DNA from: Peptostreptococcaceae bacterium VA2
GTDB taxonomy: Bacteria > Bacillota > Clostridia > Peptostreptococcales > Peptostreptococcaceae
Assembly: GCA_000686145.1 (NCBI GenBank)
Contig: JMMB01000007.1
Span: 1,860,001-1,924,000, forward strand
Reading direction: 5' to 3'
Length of the DNA: 64,000 nt
Part shown: piece by piece, positions 28,251 to 37,488 of the stretch
Layout: the number at the start of each line of letters is the position of its first letter
How positions within the stretch are numbered: the stretch's first letter is position 1
Translations under genes and position numbers: made by a program
The notes under the pieces: generated by a model
What the model saw: only the letters and a program-made list of their open reading frames with translations
What the model was told of the DNA's origin: nothing
The model's database searches: none

Positions 28251-28904
28251 CTATTTGCCCTCCCTAACTATATAATCTACTACCACTCCAGGAGTCATTA
28301 TCATATCTTTATTTAAAGTTCCTGCTTCTACCAAGGTTTGTGATTCTACTATTACTATATCGCTTGCCATTGCAATCATTGGATTAAAGTTTTTAGTAGT
28401 TCCTTTGTAAATTGTATTTCCAAAGTCATCAACTACACTACCTTTTATAAGTGCTATATCTGCTCTTAAAGGTAATTCTAATAAATAATCTACACCATCT
28501 ACAGTTATTTTTTCTTTATCTTCTTCTACTAAAGTTCCAACACCTGTAGGTGTTAATATCCCACCTAACCCAAATCCACCTGCCCTTACTCTCTCTATTA
28601 AAGTTCCTTGTGGAGATAATTCAACTTCTAACTTACCTTCATTCATCAATCTTCCAGTTTCTGCATTTGTTCCTATATGAGATGCTATAACCTTTTTCAC
28701 TTGATTATTAACTATAAGTCTTCCTATCCCCTTATCTACAAAAGATGTATCATTCCCTATTATTGTTAAATTTTTAGCACCCGATTCTATAAGTGCGTCT
28801 ATAAGAATTTCTCCTGTCCCACACCCTAAAAATCCGCCTATCATAATAGTCATATCATCTTTAAAAAGACCCTTTACTTTATTTAAAGAAACAATTTTAC
28901 TCAT
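28251..28904 (-). CDS. atoD: CoA-transferase alpha subunit (butyryl-CoA:acetoacetate type)
   Basis: A 217-residue subunit A of the class I CoA-transferase. The oxyanion-hole motif is GGFLGCGTGE (about residues 23-32), followed by LSPQGTLIERVRAGGFGLGG and TPTGVGT, all typical of the AtoD/CtfA group. It forms the heteromeric enzyme with the next gene. It starts at ATG 28904 after AGGGGGA. A 48-base gap with no hairpin separates it from kce upstream. Confidence 0.92.
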   Translation of the reverse strand: MSKIVSLNKVKGLFKDDMTIMIGGFLGCGTGEILIDALIESGAKNLTIIGNDTSFVDKGIGRLIVNNQVKKVIASHIGTNAETGRLMNEGKLEVELSPQGTLIERVRAGGFGLGGILTPTGVGTLVEEDKEKITVDGVDYLLELPLRADIALIKGSVVDDFGNTIYKGTTKNFNPMIAMASDIVIVESQTLVEAGTLNKDMIMTPGVVVDYIVREGK

Positions 28905-28953
28905 CTAATTCCCCCTAAAACCTACTATTTAACCTTATAATCAACTTAATTTA

Positions 28954-29778
28954 TTAAAAATCACCTATACCTAGTATTTGACGAGCTTGTTTAGGTGATG
29001 CAATTTCTCTTTGAAGAGCATTAGCTATTTTTACAACCCTTGCTACTAGTTGCCCATTTGAACTTGCAAGCACTCCTTTTTCCATATAAACATTATCTTC
29101 AAACCCAACTCTTGCATGGCCGCCTAATAATATACTTAAAGCTACCATCTCAAACTGAGCTTTTCCTATTCCACTTACCGTAAAAGTTGAGCTCTGTGGT
29201 ATACTTTCTTTCATAAATATCAAGTCTCTATAAGTTGCACTTATTCCACCATTTACACCCATAACAAAGTTAAAATGCACATTGTCTTTTATATAACCTT
29301 TTTTATTTAGTCTTAAAGCCATGTCTATCATGCCTTTATCAAATACTTCAATTTCTGGTTTAACGCCTAGTTCTATCATTTTTTGGCCAAACTCTTTTAT
29401 AGTATTTTCAGTATTTACGAATATATCGTCTCCTCCAAAATTACAAGTTCCGCAATCAAGGGTTGCCATTTCAGGAGATAAATTAACAGGTTGGATTCTT
29501 TCAGAATTACTCATTCCAACAGCCCCACCTGTTGATGGTTGAATTATCACATCTGGACAAGCTAATTTTATAGCATCCATACATTCCCTAAATCTATTTA
29601 TATCTTGAGTAGGAACACCATTATCATCTCTTACATGGAGGTGTATTATTGATGCACCATTTTCATAAGCACCTTTTGCTTCTCTTACTATTTCTTTAAC
29701 AGTATATGGTACACTTGGATTATGTTCTTTAGTTACCTCTGCTCCACAAATAGCTGCACTTATTATCAACTTTTCCAT
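28954..29778 (-). CDS. kce: 3-keto-5-aminohexanoate cleavage enzyme
   Basis: A 274-residue zinc enzyme of the BKACE family that, with acetyl-CoA, splits 5-amino-3-oxohexanoate into acetoacetate and 3-aminobutyryl-CoA. The zinc-binding HxH is in ASIIHLHVRDDNG, and the conserved IIQPSTGG and MATLDCGTCNFGGD loops are present. The start was placed at ATG 29778, eight bases after GGGGGA; an in-frame start five codons upstream would lie before that ribosome binding site. It sits 19 bases downstream of kal. Confidence 0.94.
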   Translation of the reverse strand: MEKLIISAAICGAEVTKEHNPSVPYTVKEIVREAKGAYENGASIIHLHVRDDNGVPTQDINRFRECMDAIKLACPDVIIQPSTGGAVGMSNSERIQPVNLSPEMATLDCGTCNFGGDDIFVNTENTIKEFGQKMIELGVKPEIEVFDKGMIDMALRLNKKGYIKDNVHFNFVMGVNGGISATYRDLIFMKESIPQSSTFTVSGIGKAQFEMVALSILLGGHARVGFEDNVYMEKGVLASSNGQLVARVVKIANALQREIASPKQARQILGIGDF

Positions 29779-29797
29779 ATTAAAGTCCCCCAATATC

Positions 29798-30181
29798 CTA
29801 TAATCTTTGCTTATCTTTTGGCACTACACAAGTTCCACTAGCCTTACATACTACTATTGGCTTTGCTAAAAACTCTGCTGCTGATTCATTTATGTTACCT
29901 CTTGGAACTATAACTTTTCTAGCTTCAAACACCATTTTTCTTGAAGTATTTCCAAATCCAACTATTTCGCCAACTGCTTCTATATAATCTCCGGCGTAAA
30001 CTGGAGCTAAAAATTCTATATTATCATAAGCCTTAAATAAACCTTCATCCCCATCATTTTTAATCAATAGCTCAGTAGCTACATCTCCAAATAATTGCAA
30101 TATTTTAGCACCATCTACTAAATTCCCACCATAATGTGCATCATTGCTTCCCATTCTAAGTCTTATTGTAGATTTCATCAT
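29798..30181 (-). CDS. kal: 3-aminobutyryl-CoA ammonia-lyase
   Basis: A 127-residue hotdog-fold enzyme that removes ammonia from L-3-aminobutyryl-CoA to give crotonyl-CoA. The N-terminus [21 protein letters not shown] carries the conserved Asp/His region, and [20 protein letters not shown] is the hotdog helix-strand part. Length equals that of the characterised enzymes. It starts at ATG 30181 after GAGGGTGGGGA and lies between etfA and kce, each within about 20 bases. Confidence 0.93.
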   Translation of the reverse strand: MMKSTIRLRMGSNDAHYGGNLVDGAKILQLFGDVATELLIKNDGDEGLFKAYDNIEFLAPVYAGDYIEAVGEIVGFGNTSRKMVFEARKVIVPRGNINESAAEFLAKPIVVCKASGTCVVPKDKQRL

Positions 30182-30202
30182 ATCCCCACCCTCATTTTTA
30201 TT

Positions 30203-31183
30203 TTATCTATTTTTTAGTTCTTCTATTAATCCTTTTATAACCTTGTTTACATCTCCAACTATACCTACATCAGCCACTTCAAATATAGGAGCTTCACTGT
30301 TTTTATTAATAGCAACTATAAATTCAGACTCCTCCATACCCGCTAAATGTTGTATAGCACCTGATATCCCACAAGCAAGATAAAGATCTGGCCTTACAGT
30401 TTTACCAGTTTGCCCTACTTGTCTATTTTTATCTACCCACCCACAATCAACAAGTGCACGAGATGAACTAACTTCAGCACCTAATAAATCTGCCAATTCA
30501 TATAACAGCTTCATATTTTCTTTTGATCCAATACCACGACCCGCTGATATTAGTATTTTTGCATCTTCTATATTAATTTTTTTAATATTTTCACTTACAT
30601 ATTTTAAAACTTCTACAGTTTTATCTTTTTCTTCAAACTCTACATCAAATTTTTCTATTTTTCCTTTTAAAGAAATATCTTTTTCTATTTTTTGCATAAC
30701 ACCAGGTCTTACAGTACTCATTTGTGGTCTATGGTCAGGGCATACTATAGTGGCCATTATATTTCCACCAAAAGCAGGTCTTGTCATTAAAAGCCCCTTA
30801 CTTTCTTCATCTATTTCTAAAGATGTACAATCTGCTGTAAGTCCTGTATGAATCTTAGCACTAACCCTCGGCGCTAAATCTCTACCTATTGTAGTAGCTC
30901 CAATTAATACTATTTGAGGATCTTTTTTATTTATAACCTCTGAAAGTGCTTTAGCATATGTACTATTTATATACATTTCTAAATTTTCATCATCAACAAC
31001 TATAACTTCATCCGCACCAAAATGAATAAGTTCATTACATAAATGTTCTACCTTATATCCTAATAAAATAGCACTTACTTTATCATTTAATTTATTTGCT
31101 AATTCTTTTCCTTTTCCTAACAATTCTAAAGAAACTTTTTGTATAGATTCATTTCTTTGTTCTATAAAAACCATTACACTCAT
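30203..31183 (-). CDS. etfA: Electron transfer flavoprotein alpha subunit
   Basis: A 326-residue EtfA. The FAD-binding C-terminal domain is clear: ISAGRGIGSKENMKLL, EVSSSRALVDCGWV, RQVGQTGKTVRPDLYLACG and GAIQHLAGM. With EtfB it passes electrons for butyryl-CoA dehydrogenase, and in clostridia the Bcd-EtfAB complex bifurcates electrons from NADH to crotonyl-CoA and ferredoxin. The ATG at 31183 follows AAGGAGGAGA. There is no N-terminal ferredoxin domain, as in the standard-length form. Confidence 0.95.
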   Translation of the reverse strand: MSVMVFIEQRNESIQKVSLELLGKGKELANKLNDKVSAILLGYKVEHLCNELIHFGADEVIVVDDENLEMYINSTYAKALSEVINKKDPQIVLIGATTIGRDLAPRVSAKIHTGLTADCTSLEIDEESKGLLMTRPAFGGNIMATIVCPDHRPQMSTVRPGVMQKIEKDISLKGKIEKFDVEFEEKDKTVEVLKYVSENIKKINIEDAKILISAGRGIGSKENMKLLYELADLLGAEVSSSRALVDCGWVDKNRQVGQTGKTVRPDLYLACGISGAIQHLAGMEESEFIVAINKNSEAPIFEVADVGIVGDVNKVIKGLIEELKNR

Positions 31184-31228
31184 CTTTATCTCCTCCTTAT
31201 ACTACCTTTTAAGCAATATATTTTAGAA

Positions 31229-32017
31229 TTACTTAGTTATTATAAATTTTTCTTCAAGAGCATTTAATATTATAGATGCACCTTGTTTTTCATCTACATC
31301 ATGAATTTTACCAGCACTTTTAGCTCCCTTAGTGAAGGATTTCTTAACCTTAGTTGGAGAACCCTTAAGCCCTATGTCATCTAGACAAACTTCTATATCA
31401 TCTAAATTCCAAGTTTGTATATTTTCTTCATTAAAACTATCATAGATTCCAGAAACTCTCATATATCTTGGAGTATTCATTTCTTTTAATGTAGTTATAA
31501 GAAGTGGCATTTTTGCTTTCAGAACTGCATATCCATCTTCAAAAGCTCTATTTACAATTAAACTATCACCTTCTATTTCTATTTTCTCTACATAAGTTAT
31601 TGAAGGTATATCAAGATGCTGTGCTATTTGAGGCCCAACTTGAGCTGTATCTCCATCTATCGCTTGTCTTCCTGCTATTATTAAGTCATAGTCTATTTTT
31701 TTTATAGCACCTGCAAGAGTAGATGATGTAGCTAATGTATCTGCACCTGCAAAAGCTCTATCAGTAAGAAGTATTCCTTTATCAGCACCCATAGCTAAAG
31801 CTTCTTTTAAAGCATTTTTAGCTTGAGGTGGTCCCATAGTAAGTACTGTAACATTAGCATTAAACTTATCTTTTAAATTTAATGCCTCCTCTAATCCTGC
31901 TTTATCATCTGGGTTTATAATACTTGGTACCCCATCTCTTATTAATGTTCCAGTCTTAGGATCTAACTTTACTTCTGTAGTATCTGGAACTTGTTTTATA
32001 CAAACTAAAATATTCAT
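31229..32017 (-). CDS. etfB: Electron transfer flavoprotein beta subunit
   Basis: A 262-residue EtfB starting MNILVCIKQVPDTTEVKLD at ATG 32017, directly after GGAGGAGAAAG; the 15-codon extension upstream has no support. The signature IAGRQAIDGDTAQVGPQIAQ is the beta-FAD binding part of the bifurcating-type EtfB. TLAGAIKK and VLKAKMPLLITT are also conserved. It lies 25 bases after the acyl-CoA dehydrogenase gene, with which it forms the Bcd-EtfAB complex. Confidence 0.95.
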   Translation of the reverse strand: MNILVCIKQVPDTTEVKLDPKTGTLIRDGVPSIINPDDKAGLEEALNLKDKFNANVTVLTMGPPQAKNALKEALAMGADKGILLTDRAFAGADTLATSSTLAGAIKKIDYDLIIAGRQAIDGDTAQVGPQIAQHLDIPSITYVEKIEIEGDSLIVNRAFEDGYAVLKAKMPLLITTLKEMNTPRYMRVSGIYDSFNEENIQTWNLDDIEVCLDDIGLKGSPTKVKKSFTKGAKSAGKIHDVDEKQGASIILNALEEKFIITK

Positions 32018-32042
32018 ATTCTTTCTCCTCCAATCTTTAATA

Positions 32043-33167
32043 CTATTTAAGTAAATCTGCACTTATAACCATTCTTTGTACTTCACTTGTTCCTTCATAT
32101 ATTTCAGTAATTTTTGCATCTCTCATCATTCTTTCAACATCATACTCACGAGTATATCCATATCCTCCATGAAGTTGAACAGCTTTAGTTGTAACTTCCA
32201 TAGCAACTTCTGACGCATAAAGTTTTGCCATAGCAGCCTCTACTGAAAAGTTCTTGCCTTCATCTTTTTTATTTGCTGCTTGATATACTAAAAGTCTTGC
32301 AGCTTCTATTTTTGTTTTCATATTAGCAAGTTCAAATTGAGTATTTTGAAAAGCTGATATACTTCTTCCAAATTGTTTTCTTTCCTTAACATAACTAACT
32401 GTAGCATCCAATGCGCCTTCAGCTATTCCTAGTGCCTGTGCAGCTATTCCTATACGCCCACCATCCAAAGTCTTCATTGCTATTTTGAAACCTTGACCTA
32501 CTTTTCCAAGCAAGTTTTCCTTAGGTATTCTACAGTTTTCAAATATAAGTTCACAAGTAGATGAACCTCTTATTCCAAGTTTCTTTTCTTTTTTACCTAT
32601 ACTAAATCCAGGTGTATCTTTTTCAACTATGAAAGCAGATATTCCACGAGTTCCTTTAGACTTATCAGTCATAGCCATAACTATATAAATATCAGCAACA
32701 CCTGCATTAGTTATAAATATCTTAGTTCCATTTAATACATACTCATCACCATCTAATATTGCTGTAGTTTGTTGTGATGATGCATCTGTTCCTGCATTAG
32801 GCTCAGTCAAACCAAATGCACCTAATTTATCACCTTTTGCAAGTGGTACTAAAAATTTTTGTTTCTGTTCCTCATTTCCAAATTCATAAATAGGTGCAGC
32901 TCCTAGTGAAGTATGTGCAGATAAAATTACTCCAGTGGTACCGCATGCTTTAGAAAGTTCTTCAACTGCCAAAGTGTAACCTAAATAATCGCCACCTTCA
33001 CCACCATACTTTTTAGGAAATGGAATCCCAAACATTCCACATTCAGCCATCTTATCAACATTTGCATATGGGAACTTTTCTTCTTCATCTATTTCATGAG
33101 CTATAGGAGCTACCTCGTTTACAGTAAACTCTCTATACATTTGTTTTAATAATTCATATTTATCCAT
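32043..33167 (-). CDS. bcd: Butyryl-CoA (short-chain acyl-CoA) dehydrogenase
   Basis: A 374-residue FAD enzyme that reduces crotonyl-CoA to butyryl-CoA. Family signatures are GAFGLTEPNAGTDASSQQT (flavin site) and QLHGGYGYTREYDVERMMRD; the catalytic glutamate is in YEGTSEVQRM near the C-terminus. Length is standard for Bcd. The ATG at 33167 follows AAGGAGGTCG. In this block it serves the step after Kal and works with the two Etf genes just downstream. Confidence 0.95.
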   Translation of the reverse strand: MDKYELLKQMYREFTVNEVAPIAHEIDEEEKFPYANVDKMAECGMFGIPFPKKYGGEGGDYLGYTLAVEELSKACGTTGVILSAHTSLGAAPIYEFGNEEQKQKFLVPLAKGDKLGAFGLTEPNAGTDASSQQTTAILDGDEYVLNGTKIFITNAGVADIYIVMAMTDKSKGTRGISAFIVEKDTPGFSIGKKEKKLGIRGSSTCELIFENCRIPKENLLGKVGQGFKIAMKTLDGGRIGIAAQALGIAEGALDATVSYVKERKQFGRSISAFQNTQFELANMKTKIEAARLLVYQAANKKDEGKNFSVEAAMAKLYASEVAMEVTTKAVQLHGGYGYTREYDVERMMRDAKITEIYEGTSEVQRMVISADLLK

Positions 33168-33189
33168 AAATATCGACCTCCTTAATTAA

Positions 33190-34032
33190 CTACTTATAAT
33201 CATAAAATCCTTTTTTAGTTTTTCTTCCTAAAAGTCCACCCCTAACCATTTTTCTAAGCAATGGATGAGGTCTATATTTAGAATCGCCAAACTCACTATA
33301 AAGTACTTCCATAATGTTTAAGCAAACATCTAACCCTATTAAATCTCCTAGAGCTAGCGGTCCTATTGGATGATTTGCACCTAATTTCATAGCTTCATCA
33401 ATATCTTTTGCACTTGCTATATTTTCTGAAAATATTGATATTGCTTCATTTATCATAGGTACTAATATTCTATTAACTATAAATCCTGGCGCTTCTTTAA
33501 CACTTACTGGAGTCTTTCCTAGTTCACTTGATAAATTATAAATTTTATCGTGAGTTTCTTTAGATGTGAGCATACCGTCAATTACTTCTATTAATTTCAT
33601 GACTGGTGCTGGATTGAAAAAATGCATTCCAATCACTTTATCAGGTCTATTTGTGCTTAAAGATATTTCTGTTATTGATAAAGATGATGTATTTGTAGCA
33701 AATATTGTTTCTTTTTTACATATATAGTCTAATTCTTTAAATAAACTCTTTTTAACCTCTATATTTTCAACTATAGCCTCTATTACTAAATCGCAGTCTC
33801 TAGCTTCTTTCAAATCTGTAGTTGCAGAAAGTCTTTTTAGCATTTCATTTTTTTCTAACTCTTTTAATTTTTCCTTTAATACTAATTTTTCTAAGTTTTT
33901 AGTTATACCTAGAACTCCTTTTTCTATGTTTTCATTATTTAGATCTCTAAGTATTACTTTATGCCCACTACTTACAAGTACTTGAGCAATTCCACTTCCC
34001 ATAGTTCCACTACCTATTACCATTACTTTCAT
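33190..34032 (-). CDS. hbd: 3-hydroxybutyryl-CoA dehydrogenase
   Basis: A 280-residue NAD(H)-dependent enzyme interconverting acetoacetyl-CoA and 3-hydroxybutyryl-CoA. The N-terminal Rossmann motif is [15 protein letters not shown]; the catalytic His is in [38 protein letters not shown] is the C-terminal domain signature. The ATG at 34032 follows AAGGAGGAA. With crt it links acetoacetyl-CoA produced by the CoA-transferase back to crotonyl-CoA, so the cluster holds both the lysine branch and the acetyl-CoA branch to butyrate. Confidence 0.95.
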   Translation of the reverse strand: MKVMVIGSGTMGSGIAQVLVSSGHKVILRDLNNENIEKGVLGITKNLEKLVLKEKLKELEKNEMLKRLSATTDLKEARDCDLVIEAIVENIEVKKSLFKELDYICKKETIFATNTSSLSITEISLSTNRPDKVIGMHFFNPAPVMKLIEVIDGMLTSKETHDKIYNLSSELGKTPVSVKEAPGFIVNRILVPMINEAISIFSENIASAKDIDEAMKLGANHPIGPLALGDLIGLDVCLNIMEVLYSEFGDSKYRPHPLLRKMVRGGLLGRKTKKGFYDYK

Positions 34033-34065
34033 AAAATTCCTCCTTGTAGTACAATCTCTATCTTT

Positions 34066-34860
34066 TTATTTGTTTGTTATATCTTCATGTATGTTAAATT
34101 TAGCATCTCTTTTTTCTAAAAAAGCACTCATTCCTTCTTTTTGATCATGGCTTGCAAAGCATAATCCGAATAAATGACTTTCTAAATTAACAGCATTGTC
34201 AATATCAATTTCATAACCTTTATTTATAGCACATTTTGCATATCTTATTGCAAATTGGCCTTTTGAAGCTATTTTATTAGCCATATTTAAGCACTCTTGC
34301 ATTAACAAACTAGGTTCAACAACTTTATTTACTAAACTTATATTTAATGCCTCATCAGCTTTTATAATATCTGCACTATATACAAGTTCCTTAGCTTTAC
34401 CTAAACCAACTATTCTAGCTAATCTTTGAGTACCACCAAACCCTGGAAGTATTCCAAGATTAACTTCTACTTGACCAAATTTTGCTTTACTTGAAGCAAT
34501 CCTAATATCACAACTCATAGCAAGCTCTAAACCTCCACCTAAGCAAAAACCATTTATTCCTGCTATTATCGGCTTATCACTATTTTCTATTTTTCTAAAT
34601 ATGCTATTTCCCATTTTAGAAAATCTTCTAGCTTCTTCAAAATTCATATCCTTCATAGCATCTATATCAGCTCCAGCTACAAAAGCTTTGCCTTGTCCAC
34701 TTATTATCCCAACATAAATATCTTCATCATTATTTAAAATATCAACTGCACTATCTAACTCTTTTAATACTTCTTCATTTAATGAGTTTAGATATTTTTC
34801 TCTGTTTATGGTGATTATATATATATGCTCTTGTTTCTCACAAATTAAATTCTTAAACAT
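34066..34860 (-). CDS. crt: Enoyl-CoA hydratase / crotonase
   Basis: A 264-residue crotonase that hydrates crotonyl-CoA. Oxyanion-hole motifs are AFVAGADIDAMKD and GFCLGGGLELAMSCDIRIAS; the catalytic glutamates lie in GQVEVNLGILPGFGGTQRL. The ATG at 34860 was chosen, preceded by GGTGGGAG at good spacing, rather than an ATG four codons upstream. It is the first gene of the sixteen-gene minus-strand block. About 115 bases separate it from the terminator of the upstream lipoprotein gene; no convincing promoter was found in that space. Confidence 0.94.
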   Translation of the reverse strand: MFKNLICEKQEHIYIITINREKYLNSLNEEVLKELDSAVDILNNDEDIYVGIISGQGKAFVAGADIDAMKDMNFEEARRFSKMGNSIFRKIENSDKPIIAGINGFCLGGGLELAMSCDIRIASSKAKFGQVEVNLGILPGFGGTQRLARIVGLGKAKELVYSADIIKADEALNISLVNKVVEPSLLMQECLNMANKIASKGQFAIRYAKCAINKGYEIDIDNAVNLESHLFGLCFASHDQKEGMSAFLEKRDAKFNIHEDITNK

Positions 34861-34976
34861 ATTAGCTCCCACCTTTGTACTGTATTTAGTAAAGTATATG
34901 AAAGAATTTTATAGATATGATATAAATTCATATAAATATATTTTTTTATATAAGTTTTGTAATGTTTTTAAATAAT

Positions 34977-35019
34977 AAAAAGCCATATAAGATATAAATT
35001 TTATCTCACATGGCTTTTT
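34977..35019 (-). terminator. Intrinsic terminator of the binding-protein gene
   Basis: AAAAGCCAT and ATGGCTTTT form the outer stem and AGATA/TATCT an inner one; T-run on the minus strand. It separates the lipoprotein gene from the lysine block. Confidence 0.85.
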
Positions 35020-35050
35020 ACAAAGTCTCGATTTGTTTTTGTTTAATGAA

Positions 35051-36094
35051 CTACTTTACATTTTTTATTGCATTATTTGCAAAATTAGTATTAACTATAT
35101 CTCTATAAGGAGGCTCTTTGTCAAGTTCCTTAGCTTCCTTCATAACTTCCATTAACTTGTTTAAACTCTCTTCTTTAAGAACAGGATCTTGACTCCAAAC
35201 ATCTACTTTTTTATATCTATTTACAACTGACACTAAATCATCTTGCGATATATCAGTAAAAAATGGTTGCATTGCTTTAGCCACTTCTTCATCTGAAGCA
35301 GTTTGAATCCATAATTGTCCTTTATATACTGCATTAGTAAATCTTTGAAGTAAATCTTTGTTTTCAGCCATGAATTTTTTAGTAGTAGAATATGAAGTAT
35401 ATGGAATTTCTCCAGAATCTTTACCAATAGATGCTACTATATGTCCATTGCCACCTTTTTCTAAAGCTGTTCCTGTAGGCTCAAAAGCAGTTGTAAAATC
35501 TGCTTCTCCACCAACAAAAGCTCCTGTCATTACTCCAAACTGAACATCGGTTCTGACATTCACTTCTCCAGCAGCCGTATTTTCTCCGATTGTAAGACCA
35601 TTTTGTTTTAATACATATTCAAAAGTCATTAAAGGCACTCCACCTTTTCTTCCACCTAAGATTTCTTTACCTTTTAAATCTTCATATTTAAAATTAGGCA
35701 TCTCTTCTCTAGATATTAAAAAACTTCCATCTCTTTTTGTAAGTTGAGCAAAGTTTACTGCATAGTTTTCGTTTCCTTGATTATAAACATAAATAGATGC
35801 TTCTGGTCCCATAAGCCCTACCTGTGCTTCACCTGAAATAAGCGCAGCCATAGTTTTATCTGCACCATTAGTATTTATAATATCTATATCTATTCCTTCT
35901 TCTTCAAAGAAACCTTGAGTTATAGCAGCATATTGTGGCGCATAAAATACTGAATGTGTAACTTCTGCTATTGTTACTTTTTCTGTTTTTTTGTCTTCAG
36001 TTTGGTTTGTATCACTTGATTTAGGTCCACACCCTGTAATACAAAGCGCACTTAATGCTAATGAACTTGCTAGCGCTATAATCTTTTTAAACAT
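35051..36094 (-). CDS. Substrate-binding lipoprotein of an ABC importer (NMT1/SsuA-like)
   Basis: A 347-residue lipoprotein: signal peptide MFKKIIALASSLALSALCIT with lipobox ITGC (lipidated Cys at residue 22), a polar linker, then an NMT1/THI5-type periplasmic-binding fold (VTIAEVTHSVFYAPQYAAIT, GFFEEEGIDIDIIN, LISGEAQVGLMGPEASI). Such proteins bind sulfonates, taurine, nitrate or pyrimidine-like molecules. It is transcribed alone, with no ATPase or permease beside it. The only such partners in the window are at 7.3-8.9 kb, so it may be the separated third component. The ATG at 36094 follows AGGAGGATATG. Confidence 0.88.
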   Translation of the reverse strand: MFKKIIALASSLALSALCITGCGPKSSDTNQTEDKKTEKVTIAEVTHSVFYAPQYAAITQGFFEEEGIDIDIINTNGADKTMAALISGEAQVGLMGPEASIYVYNQGNENYAVNFAQLTKRDGSFLISREEMPNFKYEDLKGKEILGGRKGGVPLMTFEYVLKQNGLTIGENTAAGEVNVRTDVQFGVMTGAFVGGEADFTTAFEPTGTALEKGGNGHIVASIGKDSGEIPYTSYSTTKKFMAENKDLLQRFTNAVYKGQLWIQTASDEEVAKAMQPFFTDISQDDLVSVVNRYKKVDVWSQDPVLKEESLNKLMEVMKEAKELDKEPPYRDIVNTNFANNAIKNVK

Positions 36095-36321
36095 AACATA
36101 TCCTCCTGTTAATTTATTGTTGTGATAAAATTAGCTTGATAGTATATTCTATTACTTGGATATGCTGTTTGTTACCTTATTCTTCTTACAACATGTGTAT
36201 AATGTATAGATATTCCCTTACTTATTTGCCAATATATGTAATATAATCAATATTTATGATATAATTAACCTAATTATATTATTTAGATATACATATAAAT
36301 TTAATACAAGGAGAGAACACT

Positions 36322-37398
36322 ATGAAATTAAACAGATTAGACAAAGTTATAACTGCTATGAAGGAAAACAATATCCCTCAAATGTTAGTTACTGATAAAC
36401 TATCTATATTTTACTTAACAGGTAAAATGATAAACCCAGGAGCAAGACTAATGGCTCTTTATTTAAATGCTAATGGAGAACATAAACTATTTTTAAATGA
36501 GCTATTCCCAGTTCATGAAGATTTAGGTGTCGAAAAAGTTTGGTTTAATGATACTCAAAATGCTATAGAAATAGTATCAAATTACATAGACAAAACTTCT
36601 ACAATAGGAATTGATAAAAACTGGTCAGCAAGATTCTTATTATCTTTAATGGATCTTTGTCCTAATTGTAAATACATAAACTCATCATTTATAATAGATT
36701 CTCTAAGAATGTGTAAAGATGAAGAAGAAAGAGAACTAATGAGAAAAGCTTCTCAAATAAATGATACAGCTATGGTTAAACTTCAAGAAACTCTACTTCA
36801 AGATTTAACTGAAAAAGAAGTAGCTTCAAAGTTAGCTACAATATATGAAGAATTAGGAGCAGATGGTTTCTCATTCTCTCCAATAGTAGGTTATGGTGCA
36901 AATGGTGCAGATCCTCATGCAACTCCATCAAACAACAAACTACAAATAGGTGATGCTGTAATTTTAGATATGGGATGTATCAAAGATAGTTACTGCTCTG
37001 ATATGACTAGAACAGTATTTTATAAAGAAGCTCCTAAGAAAGCTCGTGAAGTATTTGAAATAGTACTTGAAGCTAATAAAAGAGCAATCGCATTAGTTAA
37101 ACCAGGAATGAGATTCTGTGATATAGACAATGCTGCAAGAGGTTATATAACTGAAAAAGGTTATGGTAAGTACTTCACTCATAGAACTGGTCACTCTATC
37201 GGACTTGAGACTCATGATATTGGTGATGTTTCTGCTATAAATGAAGATTTATTAAAGCCTGGAATGATATTCTCAGTAGAACCAGGTATATACTTACCAG
37301 GTGAATTTGGTGTTAGAATTGAAGATTTAGTATTAGTTACAGAAGATGGTCACGAAATATTAAACAAAATTACTAAAGAATTAAATATAATAAAATAA
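36322..37398 (+). CDS. M24-family aminopeptidase (Xaa-Pro peptidase type)
   Basis: A 358-residue creatinase/prolidase-like peptidase: an N-terminal creatinase domain (to about residue 130), then the pita-bread catalytic domain. All five metal ligands can be seen: Asp in VILDMGC and in SDMTRT, His in RTGHSIGLETHD, Glu in SVEPGIYLP and Glu in VRIEDLVLV. It probably trims proline-containing peptides in the cytosol, which fits an amino-acid-fermenting organism. The ATG at 36322 follows AAGGAGAG. It is divergent from the lipoprotein gene across a 227-base AT-rich gap in which no clear promoter was identified. Confidence 0.93.
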   Translation: MKLNRLDKVITAMKENNIPQMLVTDKLSIFYLTGKMINPGARLMALYLNANGEHKLFLNELFPVHEDLGVEKVWFNDTQNAIEIVSNYIDKTSTIGIDKNWSARFLLSLMDLCPNCKYINSSFIIDSLRMCKDEEERELMRKASQINDTAMVKLQETLLQDLTEKEVASKLATIYEELGADGFSFSPIVGYGANGADPHATPSNNKLQIGDAVILDMGCIKDSYCSDMTRTVFYKEAPKKAREVFEIVLEANKRAIALVKPGMRFCDIDNAARGYITEKGYGKYFTHRTGHSIGLETHDIGDVSAINEDLLKPGMIFSVEPGIYLPGEFGVRIEDLVLVTEDGHEILNKITKELNIIK

Positions 37399-37407
37399 CT
37401 TTTACAA

Positions 37408-37441
37408 TAAAAGGCTCGGATGATTTTTTCCTAGCTTTTTT
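37408..37441 (+). terminator. Possible weak terminator after the peptidase gene
   Basis: AAAAGGCT and AGCTTTTTT pair imperfectly around a ~16-base loop, followed by more T. Confidence 0.4.
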
Positions 37442-37488
37442 ATTATATAATTATACTATATACATCAAAGGTATTAAGGGGGATACAT

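Noticed and set aside
34861-34976. Sigma-54 promoter or lysine riboswitch before the lysine block
   Set aside because: No TGGCAC-N5-TTGC type element and no lysine-riboswitch core were found in this short space.
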